Assembly (NCBI RefSeq): GCF_019599465.1
Contig: NZ_RKLR01000002.1
Coordinates: forward strand, 496,001-560,000
Origin: Haloarcula rubra
GTDB lineage: Archaea > Halobacteriota > Halobacteria > Halobacteriales > Haloarculaceae
Reading direction: 5' to 3'
Length of the DNA stretch: 64,000 bases
The translations under genes were made by a program, and so were the position numbers. Below, one piece after another: positions 36,959-45,819 of the stretch (the first letter of the stretch is position 1; each line of letters opens with the position of its first letter). The notes beneath the pieces are model-generated. The model saw nothing but the letters and a program-made list of their open reading frames with translations, was not told the origin of the DNA and did not search any database.

Positions 36959-37871
36959 CGCGCTTGACGACAGCGAGACGGAGACGACGGGGCGTACAGC
37001 GAGCCAGACGACCACGACGACGGCCGGCGAGAGCGACGAGCGGGTCCGCGAGGCGTGGACCGACTACGACTTCGCGGGGACGCCGAAGCTCTCCGTCGAG
37101 GACCTGAACGTCTGGTACGGGGACGACCACGCGCTCAAGGACGTCTCCATGGACATCCCCGAGAACTCCGTGACGGCGCTCGTCGGTCCCTCGGGCTGTG
37201 GGAAGTCGACGTACCTGCGCTGTCTCAACCGGATGAACGACCGAATCAAGGCCGCCCGAATCGACGGGTCGGTCGAACTCGAAGGGACGGAAATCTACGA
37301 CCCGAACGCCAACCTCGTCGAACTGCGCAAACGCATCGGGATGGTGTTCCAGTCGCCCAACCCCTTCCCGAAGTCCATCCGCGAGAACATCTCCTACGGC
37401 CCGCGCAAGCACGGCAACATCGAGAAGGGACTGCTGGCGCGCCTGTTCGGCCGCGACGACACCGAGGCGGAGTACGAACTCGTCGAGCGCTCGCTGAAGC
37501 AGGCGGCGCTGTGGGACGAGGTCGAGGACCGACTCGACGACAACGCGCTGGGCCTGTCGGGCGGCCAGCAACAGCGGCTCTGCATCGCCCGCTGTCTCGC
37601 CGTCGACCCCGAGGTCATCCTGATGGACGAACCGGCGTCGGCGCTGGACCCCATCGCCACCTCGAAGATAGAGGACCTCGTCGAGGAACTCTCGAAGGAG
37701 TACACCGTCGTCATCGTCACGCACAACATGCAGCAGGCGGCCCGCATCTCCGACCAGACGGCCGTCTTCCTCACCGGCGGCGAGTTGGTGGAGTACGACG
37801 ACACGGACAAGATATTCGAGAACCCCGAGAGCCAGCGCGTCGAGGACTACATCACCGGCAAGTTCGGGTGA
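36951..37871 (+). CDS. pstB: Phosphate ABC transporter ATPase PstB
   Basis: The ATPase of the Pst importer, 306 residues. The first 45 residues are a Thr/Glu-rich tail unusual for PstB. Then follow Walker [10 protein letters not shown], the signature LSGGQQQR and Walker [13 protein letters not shown], plus the switch His in VTHNMQQ. PstB-specific CLNRMND follows Walker A. The start overlaps the pstA end. Confidence 0.94.
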   Translation: MSNALDDSETETTGRTASQTTTTTAGESDERVREAWTDYDFAGTPKLSVEDLNVWYGDDHALKDVSMDIPENSVTALVGPSGCGKSTYLRCLNRMNDRIKAARIDGSVELEGTEIYDPNANLVELRKRIGMVFQSPNPFPKSIRENISYGPRKHGNIEKGLLARLFGRDDTEAEYELVERSLKQAALWDEVEDRLDDNALGLSGGQQQRLCIARCLAVDPEVILMDEPASALDPIATSKIEDLVEELSKEYTVVIVTHNMQQAARISDQTAVFLTGGELVEYDDTDKIFENPESQRVEDYITGKFG

Positions 37872-37974
37872 ACGCCTCGGGGCGCCGGCGTCCGGCGCAC
37901 CGACCACGACCGTATCGTGCCCTACGCGAGGCGTCGTCCCGCCGCGTGGGTGTGACTACCACGACACACGACCG

Positions 37975-39018
37975 ATGGAAACACGCAAGATACAGCAGGT
38001 CGGCGGCGGCACGTACACCGTCTCGCTCCCCAAAGAGTGGGCCGAGGTGGCCGGCATCGAGACGGGGTCGGTCGTCGACCTCCACACGCACATCGACGGC
38101 GTCCTCGTCGTTCAGGCACAGGAGCGCGACCGGGAGACGACGGGCCGCCTCAGCCTGACGGTCCCGCACGCCGACCCCACGTGTATCGAACGCGCCCTCC
38201 GCGCGGCCTACGCCGCGGGCGTCGACGTACTCGAACTCGACGCGCCCGACGGGTTCGGCGACGCACAACAGCGCGCCGTCGAGCGCGTCGCCCGGACGCT
38301 CACCGGCGTCACCGTCACCGAGTCGACGCCGACGACGATGACGGTCCGGACGCTGTTGGACGCGGACGAGGTGTCCATCAGACAGTCGGTCCGGCAACTC
38401 CAGTTCGTCGCGCTGTCGATGCACCGCGACGCGACGGCGGCCCTGACCGGTCCGACGACGGTCGACAGCCCCGCCGACAGGGACGACCAGGCCGACCGCC
38501 TGTACGCCATGGTCGACCGCTACTTCGAGCGCGGACTGGCCCGCTTCGACGAGATGGACGCGCTGGGGTTGACCCGCTCGGAACTGTTCGTCTGCTGGGT
38601 CACGGCCAGAGAACTCGAACGGGTCGCCGACCACGCCGAGCGCATCGCGACGACGGCCGAGGCATTCGACGACCCGATGGACGACGCCACGGCCGAGTCC
38701 GTCGCCGACCTCGCCGCGACGGCCCGGGACGTCGTCGAGGACGCGGTCCGCGCCATCGTCGGCGACGCGGGCGTCGAGTCGGCCCGCGAGGCGCTCCACG
38801 CCCGCGACGCGCTCCGGGCGGACGTCGAGGCGCTCGACCGCCGCCTGTTCGAGTCGCCGACCGCCCCGTACCGGCTCACCCACGTCCTCGACAGCATCCG
38901 TCGGACCGCCGAACACGGCGGGAACGTCGCCGAACTCGCCCTGCGGACCGCCATCCGCGACGGTGAACTGGGCGACCAGACGGTCGAGACGACGGTCGAC
39001 GGTCGGCCGGCGGAGTGA
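37975..39018 (+). CDS. phoU: PhoU domain protein with AbrB-type N-terminus
   Basis: A phosphate-signalling regulator of 347 residues. Residues 1-45 (METRKIQQVGGGTYTVSLPK, then EWAEVAG) form a SpoVT/AbrB-like DNA-binding domain, and the rest contains two PhoU helical repeats with the acidic metal site region (ELFVCWVTARELERVADHAE). In haloarchaea such proteins sit beside pst genes and probably repress or tune uptake. It lies 103 nt after pstB on the same strand. Whether it binds DNA is inferred from the fold only. Confidence 0.85.
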   Translation: METRKIQQVGGGTYTVSLPKEWAEVAGIETGSVVDLHTHIDGVLVVQAQERDRETTGRLSLTVPHADPTCIERALRAAYAAGVDVLELDAPDGFGDAQQRAVERVARTLTGVTVTESTPTTMTVRTLLDADEVSIRQSVRQLQFVALSMHRDATAALTGPTTVDSPADRDDQADRLYAMVDRYFERGLARFDEMDALGLTRSELFVCWVTARELERVADHAERIATTAEAFDDPMDDATAESVADLAATARDVVEDAVRAIVGDAGVESAREALHARDALRADVEALDRRLFESPTAPYRLTHVLDSIRRTAEHGGNVAELALRTAIRDGELGDQTVETTVDGRPAE

Positions 39019-39071
39019 GGCCGCCGCCCGAAACCGCCGACTTATCCGTCCCGCGGTGCGTACGGCAGGCA

Positions 39072-39818
39072 ATGACCGTCCACCACGAGGGGGTGACCGT
39101 CGACTGGCTCGGGTACGCCACCATCCGCGTCGCCGGCGACGACACCGTCGTCTACACCGACCCCGGACGCTACGGGGTCCTGACGGGGGAGTGGGAGCCG
39201 TACGCGGACGGCGTCGGTCACCCGCCGAGCACCGACTACCGCCCCGAAGACGCCGACGTGGTCTGTGTCACGCACGTCCACCACTACGACCCGGACGGCA
39301 TCGACCGGGTCGCCAACGAGGAGACGACGGTCGTCGCCTTCGAAGGTATCGACGGCCGCGACGTCGAACGCGACCTCCCGGCCATCGTCGACCTGCCCTA
39401 CGAGGTCCGGCAGGTCGACGCCAAGGCGCAGGTGACCGTCGGCGACGTCCCAATCTGGACGACGCCGGCCCACAACGAACCCGACGGCCCGCACACCCTC
39501 TCCGACGGCACGCCGTACCACCCCGAGGGGTTCGGGTGTGGGTTCATGGTCAAGGTGAACGGCACCCGCGTCTACTACCCCGGCGACAGCGACGTGCTGC
39601 CGGGCCACCGCACGCTGGACACCTCGCTGTTCTGTCCCCCCATCGGCCCGCGGGCGACGATGGACCGCCACGAGGCCGCCGCCCTCGCCGCGACCATCGA
39701 ACCCCGTCTGGTCATGCCGGTCCACTACAACACGTTCTCGAACCTCGAAGCCGACTCCCGCGAGTTCGCCGCGGACGTGGCCGAGGCCGGCGTCCCAGTC
39801 GTCCTCGACGAGAACTGA
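39072..39818 (+). CDS. Metallo-beta-lactamase-fold hydrolase
   Basis: A 248-residue protein of the MBL superfamily, most like UlaG/UPF0173-type hydrolases (LGYATIRV, YTDPGRYG). The metal motif reads THVHHYDPDG instead of the standard HXHXDH: the two first His are kept but the Asp is one place later and the last His is missing. Later ligands PAHNE, PGDSD and PVHYNTF are present. Activity may therefore differ. It follows phoU by 53 nt on the same strand; a link to phosphate is not shown. Confidence 0.78.
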   Translation: MTVHHEGVTVDWLGYATIRVAGDDTVVYTDPGRYGVLTGEWEPYADGVGHPPSTDYRPEDADVVCVTHVHHYDPDGIDRVANEETTVVAFEGIDGRDVERDLPAIVDLPYEVRQVDAKAQVTVGDVPIWTTPAHNEPDGPHTLSDGTPYHPEGFGCGFMVKVNGTRVYYPGDSDVLPGHRTLDTSLFCPPIGPRATMDRHEAAALAATIEPRLVMPVHYNTFSNLEADSREFAADVAEAGVPVVLDEN

Positions 39819-39828
39819 CCGCGCCGTC

Positions 39829-41139
39829 TCAGTCGCCCTCCTCGTCCCACGCGGCCCACTCCCGGTGCGTGGCGGCGACGGCCCCGACTTCGTCGGCGTC
39901 GAGTCGGCCCCGCTCTGTCACGACGGCGGTCACCGCCGCCGCCGGCGTCACGTCGAAGGTGGGGTTCGCCACCGTCAGGTCGGCGTCGCCGTCGTACACC
40001 TCGGCGGCGTCGCGGGGTTCGAGGTCGTAGTCGGCCGTCGTCGCGACTTTGTCGCTCGACGCGACGACCAGACAGTCGGCGCCCGCCGCGGCCGCCGCCA
40101 GCGCCGCCGTGCGGGTCCCTACCTTGTTGACGACGCGGCCGTCCGGGAGGACTCGGTCGGCACCGACGAGGACGGCGTCGGCGTCCCAGTCGGCGAGTTC
40201 GAACGCGAAGGCGGCGTCGGTGGTGAGCGTCACGGCCGTCCCGTCGGCCAGCGACTCGGCGACGCCGACGCCCTCGCCGCCGGGCCGGGACTCGGCGACC
40301 AGCACCGCGTCGGGGTCGGCCGCCCGAATCGCCGCCGTGACGGTACCCGACCGCGAGAGCGTCGCCACACGGCCCGGGAGCGTCTCGGCGGCCCGTTCGG
40401 CCGCTCTACGGTCGGCGTCGACGGCCCGTTCGATGGCCCGCCGGGCCGCCGTCTCGACGGCCGCGGGCGTCCGGTCGTCGCTGGCTGTCGACATCACGCG
40501 GTCGACGCGGGTGGCGAGGACGGCCATCGACGGCCGGGTGTCCCGGAGTCGTCGCGCGAGCGACGCCAGCCCCGTCCAGTCGTCGCCGTCGCGGTCGGCC
40601 GATTCGAGTTCGTCCGCCCGTCCCTCGGCGGCCAGTGCCGCCTCGTCGCGCAGGGTCTCGAGTGCCCGCAGCGAGAGCCACGCCGACCCGTGGGTCCGGT
40701 CGTCCCGGACCGTCGCCACGCGGGGCCGCACCCGGTCGTAGGAGGTCCAGAGGCGCGGGACCGTCTCGCGGCGGAGTATCTCCGGCGGGTGGACCCACGC
40801 CGTCGCCGTCGTCTCCTCGTTCGTCTCGACCGCCCGCGAGTCGCAGTCGAACAGGAACGGGTGGACGAGCCATCGGATGTCGCGGTCGGCGTCCTCGACG
40901 GGGAACGGGTCGCCGCCGGTGACGAGTGTCGACGCTCCGGCGAGGCCGGTCTCCTCGGCTATCTCGGCCCACGCCGCCGTCTCGGGGTCGCGTCGCTCGC
41001 GCTCCCGTTCGTCGTCGACGACGTGTCCGGCGACGCCGCCCCACCGACCCCGGTACGACCCGACGGCGTCGCTCCGCCGGCGGAGCAACACCTCGCCGTC
41101 GTTGCGGAGGAACGCGGTGACGACTGCCCGTTCGTCCAT
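39829..41139 (-). CDS. Nudix-like domain fused to eIF2B-alpha-like domain
   Basis: A 436-residue two-domain protein. Residues 1-140 are Nudix-like, with AEIAEETGL at the box end, but the box has an insertion and Ala in place of the usual Arg. The C-terminal 270 residues are of the eIF2B/MtnA/ribose-1,5-bisphosphate isomerase family: ATLSRSGTVTAA and LVGADRVLPDGRVVNKVGT. The site that is Cys in the sugar isomerases (T-H-C-N) is SRSG here, as in true eIF2B subunits, so isomerase activity is doubtful. A nucleotide or sugar-phosphate sensor is possible. Convergent with the MBL gene. Confidence 0.78.
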   Translation of the reverse strand: MDERAVVTAFLRNDGEVLLRRRSDAVGSYRGRWGGVAGHVVDDERERERRDPETAAWAEIAEETGLAGASTLVTGGDPFPVEDADRDIRWLVHPFLFDCDSRAVETNEETTATAWVHPPEILRRETVPRLWTSYDRVRPRVATVRDDRTHGSAWLSLRALETLRDEAALAAEGRADELESADRDGDDWTGLASLARRLRDTRPSMAVLATRVDRVMSTASDDRTPAAVETAARRAIERAVDADRRAAERAAETLPGRVATLSRSGTVTAAIRAADPDAVLVAESRPGGEGVGVAESLADGTAVTLTTDAAFAFELADWDADAVLVGADRVLPDGRVVNKVGTRTAALAAAAAGADCLVVASSDKVATTADYDLEPRDAAEVYDGDADLTVANPTFDVTPAAAVTAVVTERGRLDADEVGAVAATHREWAAWDEEGD

Positions 41140-41256
41140 GCGTTCGCGTAGGCTCCCGGTCCCAATCAAACCGGAGGCCGCAGTCGAGTCGGCGACCCCG
41201 GCTCCCGCCCGAAGTGACGGCGAGACTATATGATTCTGTGGTCCCTCTGTGTCGAC

Positions 41257-42003
41257 GTGGCAGACACGACACCGCACTTCGACCTGCTGGACGGCGAGTT
41301 CGGCCGCCGTCCCCGCACTGCCGTGTTCCTCTACCCCGCGGACGACGCCGTCTACGACGAGTGGGTCGACGGCGGCCCGGTGGCGGCGGCCGTCGTCGAC
41401 GGCCTCGACCAGTTCGTCGAGTTCGGGGCGCTGGGCGGGTACGCGGCGTTCACGCTGGCGCCCTCGGAACCGTTCGTGGCCGACGACGGCGGGGCCGACT
41501 ACGACGACACGACGAAGGCGGCCTTCGTCGACGCCTTCGAGACGTACACGGAGCGCCACCCGGAACTGTACGGCGCTCGGGGGCTGCACTACGGCGTCGC
41601 CGGGGGGTTCGACGGCGGCGGCGGGTTCAGCGCCGACGAACTCGACGAACTCGCCTTCACCACGAACTGCCGGATGGTCGTGGGGACGGCCTCCGAGGAC
41701 GCCGCCCGCGTCGAGGCGTTCACCAAGCAGGAACTCGGACACGCCCTCGTCGGCTACCGCCACCTCGCGAAGACGAGCGTGCTGGTCGAGCGCGGGAGCC
41801 ACATGCACGAACACGACACGGGCGTGGTCTCCCCCTCCGGCGAGGTGTCGCCGATGGCGGTGACCTACCACGACAGCCACGCCGCCCACGGGGCCTGTGC
41901 CAACGGCCACCCGCACTTCCGGGGGTACGACCCGAACTACACCGACTGCACGAAGCTAGCGGTCGAGCGCACGGCCGAGGCGGTATTCGGGGGTGAGGGA
42001 TGA
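41257..42003 (+). CDS. Metzincin-like protein with altered zinc motif
   Basis: A 248-residue protein of unknown function. It contains QELGHALVGYRH, which is the metzincin signature HEXXHXXGXXH except that the first His is Gln, and a later SPMAVTY that could be the Met-turn. Further His/Cys-rich sequence (HMHEHD, HDSHAAHGACANGHPH) follows. There is no signal peptide. GTG at 41257 is preferred because a TATA ACTATATGATT (41225-41235) covers the upstream ATG at 41230. It overlaps the next gene by 4 nt (ATGA). Confidence 0.6.
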   Translation: MADTTPHFDLLDGEFGRRPRTAVFLYPADDAVYDEWVDGGPVAAAVVDGLDQFVEFGALGGYAAFTLAPSEPFVADDGGADYDDTTKAAFVDAFETYTERHPELYGARGLHYGVAGGFDGGGGFSADELDELAFTTNCRMVVGTASEDAARVEAFTKQELGHALVGYRHLAKTSVLVERGSHMHEHDTGVVSPSGEVSPMAVTYHDSHAAHGACANGHPHFRGYDPNYTDCTKLAVERTAEAVFGGEG

Positions 42004-42764
42004 GCGACGACTCGACGGCACGGGTCACCGCGACCCGACGCAGTGTCCTCAGGGCCGGTGGCGTCCTCGGCGGTGGATCGCTCCTCGGCGTCGCCGGAAC
42101 GGCGTCTGCGGGGACCACGACGCGGGTGGTCGACGTCGCGGTCGAGTTCGACGTGGACACCCCACCAGACACCACCCTCCGGGCGTTGCACGTCGACGGG
42201 GCGCCCCCCTACCGCGTCGCGACCGACGAAGGGCGACTCGTCACCGACCCGTACGGTACCCTGACGGCCGCCGACCGGAGGCGACTCGACGACGCGGCCT
42301 TCGTCGTGCGGGACGCCGCCGGCGTGACCGACACGGGCGACCGCCTCTCGACGGCGCTGGCCGCTCGGGACGAGACCGTCCGGTGGCTTCCGAGGCGACT
42401 CGCGTCCGACTACCGTCCCGTCGCCGCGGTCCGACTGGCCGCGCCGCTGGCCGTTCGCCGCCCGTCGGTGTCCCGCGTCGGCGAGGCGGCCCGTGTCGGT
42501 CTCGGGAGCGACCGCCACCGCGTCTCGCCGGGCGAGACGCTGACGCTCGAACTGTCGACACGAACGGCGACCGTGGAGACACGGACGCTCGGTGCGGGTG
42601 ACGGGGACGCGGGACCTCCCGACGGTGCGGACGACCCGGCGTCGCTCGCCGACGTCCCGCCGGCCGTCGAGACCGACGTCGGAGAACTACGGACCGCCGT
42701 GACGCCGCTCGTTCGCGTGCGGCACCTCGGCGACCTGATCGTCGAACACGGCTCGCGCGCCTGA
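42000..42764 (+). CDS. Tat-exported uncharacterised protein
   Basis: A 254-residue protein with a Tat signal TRRSVLRAGG, hydrophobic core and AxA-like cleavage region GTASAGT. No lipobox Cys. The mature part is acidic and beta-rich with no domain I recognise; a long variable loop (DGDAGPPDGADDPAS) lies near the end. It is coupled to the metzincin-like gene by an ATGA overlap, so the two probably work together. Confidence 0.68.
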   Translation: MSDDSTARVTATRRSVLRAGGVLGGGSLLGVAGTASAGTTTRVVDVAVEFDVDTPPDTTLRALHVDGAPPYRVATDEGRLVTDPYGTLTAADRRRLDDAAFVVRDAAGVTDTGDRLSTALAARDETVRWLPRRLASDYRPVAAVRLAAPLAVRRPSVSRVGEAARVGLGSDRHRVSPGETLTLELSTRTATVETRTLGAGDGDAGPPDGADDPASLADVPPAVETDVGELRTAVTPLVRVRHLGDLIVEHGSRA

Positions 42765-42769
42765 CCGAC

Positions 42770-43873
42770 TTACAGCGCGTCGAGCAACCGGTCCACGTCG
42801 CCCTCGTCGTTGAACGCGTGGACCGACGCCCGGACGGCCTCGGGGTGGGGGAGCGACCGGACGACGATACCGTCCGCGGCGAGTCGCTCGACGGTCGCCT
42901 CCGGGTCCTCGACGGCGAACGTGACGAGGCCGGACTCGTACCGCTCGGGGCTCAGCAGGCGGTCGTCGAGGCCGTCTTTCAGGCGATCGGTCAGGCGCTC
43001 GACCCGCGTCTCGACGGTGTCGAGGCCCACCGACTCCATCGTCTCGATGGCCGCCGCGAGCGCGACGTAGGGTGCCGGCGAGGTGGTCCCGACCTCGAAC
43101 CGTCTGGCGCCGGTGTGGTAGGCGTACTCGTCGGCGTTCATCTCCTCGACGCTCCGGTAGCCGATGCGGGTCTGTCGGAGTCGGTCGTGCGCGCCCGGGT
43201 CGACGTACAGCACGCCGGCGCCCCAGATGCCCAGCAGCCACTTGTGGCCCGCGGCCGTCACGAAGTCCGCGCCCCACTCTGTCACGTCGACGGGGTGCTG
43301 GCCGACCGACTGGACGGCGTCGACGAGTACCTGCGCGCCGGCGTCGTGGGCGATGTCGACCACCTCGCCGACCGGCAACCGGGTGCCGTGGGTCCACGTC
43401 AGCGAACTGAGTACGACGAGTCGCGCGTCCGCGACGGCGTCTCTCACCGCGTCTAGGTCGAGACGGCCCCGCTCCGTCTCGAGCACCCGGACCTCGACGT
43501 CGTGCGTGTCGGCGAGTCGGTCCCACGGCAGGGTCCCGGCGGGGTGTTCGAGGTCGGTGCGGACGACCACGTCGCCGGGTTGCCAGTCGATGGCACTCGC
43601 GACGAGGTTGACGCCGTCGGCGGTACTCCGGGTGAACGCCACGTCGTCGGGCCGAGCGCCGATGTGGTCGGCCGCCACCTCCCGTGCGGCGGCGATGGCG
43701 TCCCACGCGACGGCGTACGGGCCCTCGCCGGCGGGCGCTTCGAAGGCGTGTCGTTCCAGAAAGTCGGTCGCCGCGTCGACGACGGGCCGGGGACTGGGGC
43801 CGCTCGCACCCGTGTTGAAGTAGGTACACCGGTCCAGTGCGGGTATCGCCGCACGAAGCTCCGCAGGGTCCAT
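42770..43873 (-). CDS. Class V aminotransferase (cysteine desulfurase-like)
   Basis: A 367-residue PLP enzyme. YFNTGASGPSPRPV near the start, VLVDAVQSVGQHPVDV with the PLP-ring Asp, and the Lys of TAAGHKWLLGIWG mark the class V fold. No catalytic Cys loop of SufS/IscS is evident, so it could be an isopenicillin-epimerase-like or other lyase rather than a desulfurase. Convergent with the Tat protein gene, divergent from znuA. Confidence 0.82.
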   Translation of the reverse strand: MDPAELRAAIPALDRCTYFNTGASGPSPRPVVDAATDFLERHAFEAPAGEGPYAVAWDAIAAAREVAADHIGARPDDVAFTRSTADGVNLVASAIDWQPGDVVVRTDLEHPAGTLPWDRLADTHDVEVRVLETERGRLDLDAVRDAVADARLVVLSSLTWTHGTRLPVGEVVDIAHDAGAQVLVDAVQSVGQHPVDVTEWGADFVTAAGHKWLLGIWGAGVLYVDPGAHDRLRQTRIGYRSVEEMNADEYAYHTGARRFEVGTTSPAPYVALAAAIETMESVGLDTVETRVERLTDRLKDGLDDRLLSPERYESGLVTFAVEDPEATVERLAADGIVVRSLPHPEAVRASVHAFNDEGDVDRLLDAL

Positions 43874-43928
43874 AGCGGTGTCAGGAGGGCCGGCGCCTTG
43901 AGCGCTGTGCCGTGGTTGTCTCAGAGAA

Positions 43929-43942
43929 TTAGACTGGTCTAA
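43929..43942. promoter_or_regulatory. Palindrome TTAGACTGGTCTAA upstream of znuA
   Basis: TTAGAC-TG-GTCTAA is a perfect 6-bp inverted repeat in the 120-bp divergent spacer. It resembles DtxR/SirR-family metal-regulator boxes, which begin TTAG and end CTAA. For znuA, the TATA CTATTATTTA is at 43961-43970, so the palindrome lies upstream of it, between the two divergent promoters. Metal control is inferred from its neighbour. Confidence 0.5.
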
Positions 43943-43993
43943 ACTTTGCCTTAGAACACAACTATTATTTAGTTCGCCCCTTCTCTTTCCTCC

Positions 43994-45079
43994 ATGTCGA
44001 ACGACGACGGTCAGCGCAGTCACGGGCGAGGAGTATCCAGACGACAGGCCCTCGCCGCCGGTGGCAGCTTGCTCGCGACGGGACTCGCCGGCTGTATCGG
44101 CGGTAGCACGGGTCGGTCCGATAGTGCGGAGAACGGGTCGGGACAGTCGGGCGACGGTCCCGTCGCGGTGGCGTCTTTCTTCAGTTTCTACGACTTCGCA
44201 CGGAACGTCGCGGCGGACACGCCGATTACGGTCGAGAACCTCGTCCCGACGGGGCTGCACGGGCACGGCTGGGAGCCGAACGCCAGCGTCACGAAGGACA
44301 TCGTCGACGCCGACGCGTTCATCCACGTCGGGGAAGACTTCCAGCCGTGGGCCGACCGGGCCATCCAGACGCTCGAAGACGACGACGCCGACACTCACCT
44401 CGTCAACGTCCGCGAGGGCATCGAACTGGTCGACCTCGCGGCGACGCTCGACCGCGACGAGGAGGGCGTCGGCGCACAGCGCGGCAAGGACCCCCACTTC
44501 TGGCTCGACCCCGGACGGGCCGCCACGTCGGTCGACAACATCGCCGACGGGTTCGTCGAACTCGCTCCCGACCACGCCGAGACGCTACGGAGCAACGCCG
44601 AGCAGTACAAGTCCGAGGTCCTGCAGCGCATCGACGCCGACTACCGCGCTATCTTCGACGCGGCCGACCGCGACGTCGTCCAGCTCGCGGCCCACAACGC
44701 GTTCCAGTACATCGGCGTCACCTACGGCGTCCGGATGCGGCCGCTCGTGACGAACCTCGCCGCCAGCGGCGACGTGAAGCCCTCCGACATCACCGAGGCC
44801 AAGGCGGTCATCGAGGACAACGACATCCGGTACATCGCCAACGGCGTCTTCGAGTCCCGCAAGCCCGCGAAACAGCTTCTGGCGGAGACGCAGGTGGAGG
44901 CGTACTTCCCCGTCACGCCGTACGCCGGGGTCCGCGAGGACTGGGTCGAGAACAACTGGGGCTACGAGGAGATAGCCTACAGAATCAACATGCCTACCTT
45001 CGAGGTCGTCCTCGGGAACAAACCGCCAGCCGAGGCCGGGTACGACGGCTGGGCCGAGGAGTGGAGGAACTTCGAATGA
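43994..45079 (+). CDS. znuA: Metal ABC transporter substrate-binding lipoprotein
   Basis: A 361-residue ZnuA/TroA-type protein that captures Zn or Mn. It has a Tat motif VSRRQALAAGG and a lipobox LAGC. Metal ligand candidates are His in GLHGHGWEP, DPHFWLD and LAAHNAFQY and an Asp/Glu near YFPVTPYAGVRE. The long His-rich loop of bacterial ZnuA is absent, so Mn is as likely as Zn. Leaderless start behind a TATA at 43961. First gene of znuACB. Confidence 0.88.
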   Translation: MSNDDGQRSHGRGVSRRQALAAGGSLLATGLAGCIGGSTGRSDSAENGSGQSGDGPVAVASFFSFYDFARNVAADTPITVENLVPTGLHGHGWEPNASVTKDIVDADAFIHVGEDFQPWADRAIQTLEDDDADTHLVNVREGIELVDLAATLDRDEEGVGAQRGKDPHFWLDPGRAATSVDNIADGFVELAPDHAETLRSNAEQYKSEVLQRIDADYRAIFDAADRDVVQLAAHNAFQYIGVTYGVRMRPLVTNLAASGDVKPSDITEAKAVIEDNDIRYIANGVFESRKPAKQLLAETQVEAYFPVTPYAGVREDWVENNWGYEEIAYRINMPTFEVVLGNKPPAEAGYDGWAEEWRNFE

Positions 45080-45819
45080 GCGAGGCCGACCCGGTCGTCG
45101 AACTCGCCGACGTGTCGTTCGGCTACACCAGCGCCCGCGTCGTCGAGGACGTCTCGTTGCGAATCGACCCCGGCGAGTACGTCGCCGTCGTCGGCCCCAA
45201 CGGCTCCGGGAAGTCGACGCTCATGCGACTCGTGCTCGGTCTCCTGCGGCCGGACGCGGGGACCGCTCGCCTGTTCGGTGACCCGGCCCACAAGTTCGAC
45301 GACGGCGCCCGAATCGGCTACGTCGCACAGCAGGCCAGCGCCTCGAAGGAGATGCCCATCACGGTCCGTGAAGTCGTGCGGATGGGCCGCTACCCGCACG
45401 TCGGGTTCGGCCGCCTCTCGGCCGAGGACCACCGAATCGTCGACCGAGCGCTCGACACCGTCGGCATGTACGACTTCGCGGACCGCCGCATCACGAACCT
45501 GTCGGGTGGTCAGCGCCAGCGTGCGTTCATCGCCCGGGCGCTGGCCAGCGAGGCGGACCTCCTCGTCTTGGACGAACCGACCGTCGGCGTCGACGCCGAG
45601 TCGGTCGACGCCTTCTACGACCTCCTCGAATCGCTGCACGCCGACGGCATCACCGTCCTGCTCATCGAACACGACCTCCGGGCCGTCACCGAACACGCCG
45701 CCCGCGTCGTCTGTCTCAACCGCGAGGTGTACTTCGACGGCCCGACCGACGCGTTCGTCGAGAGCGACGCGCTGGCCCGGGCCTTCGGGACGGCGATGCC
45801 GGTCGGGGGGGACGCCTGA
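45076..45819 (+). CDS. znuC: Metal ABC transporter ATPase
   Basis: 247-residue ATPase energising the metal importer. Walker A GPNGSGKST, signature LSGGQRQR and Walker B LLVLDEPTVGVD are all intact, with the switch His in LIEHD. It overlaps znuA by 4 nt and znuB by 1 nt, so all three are coupled. Confidence 0.92.
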   Translation: MSEADPVVELADVSFGYTSARVVEDVSLRIDPGEYVAVVGPNGSGKSTLMRLVLGLLRPDAGTARLFGDPAHKFDDGARIGYVAQQASASKEMPITVREVVRMGRYPHVGFGRLSAEDHRIVDRALDTVGMYDFADRRITNLSGGQRQRAFIARALASEADLLVLDEPTVGVDAESVDAFYDLLESLHADGITVLLIEHDLRAVTEHAARVVCLNREVYFDGPTDAFVESDALARAFGTAMPVGGDA

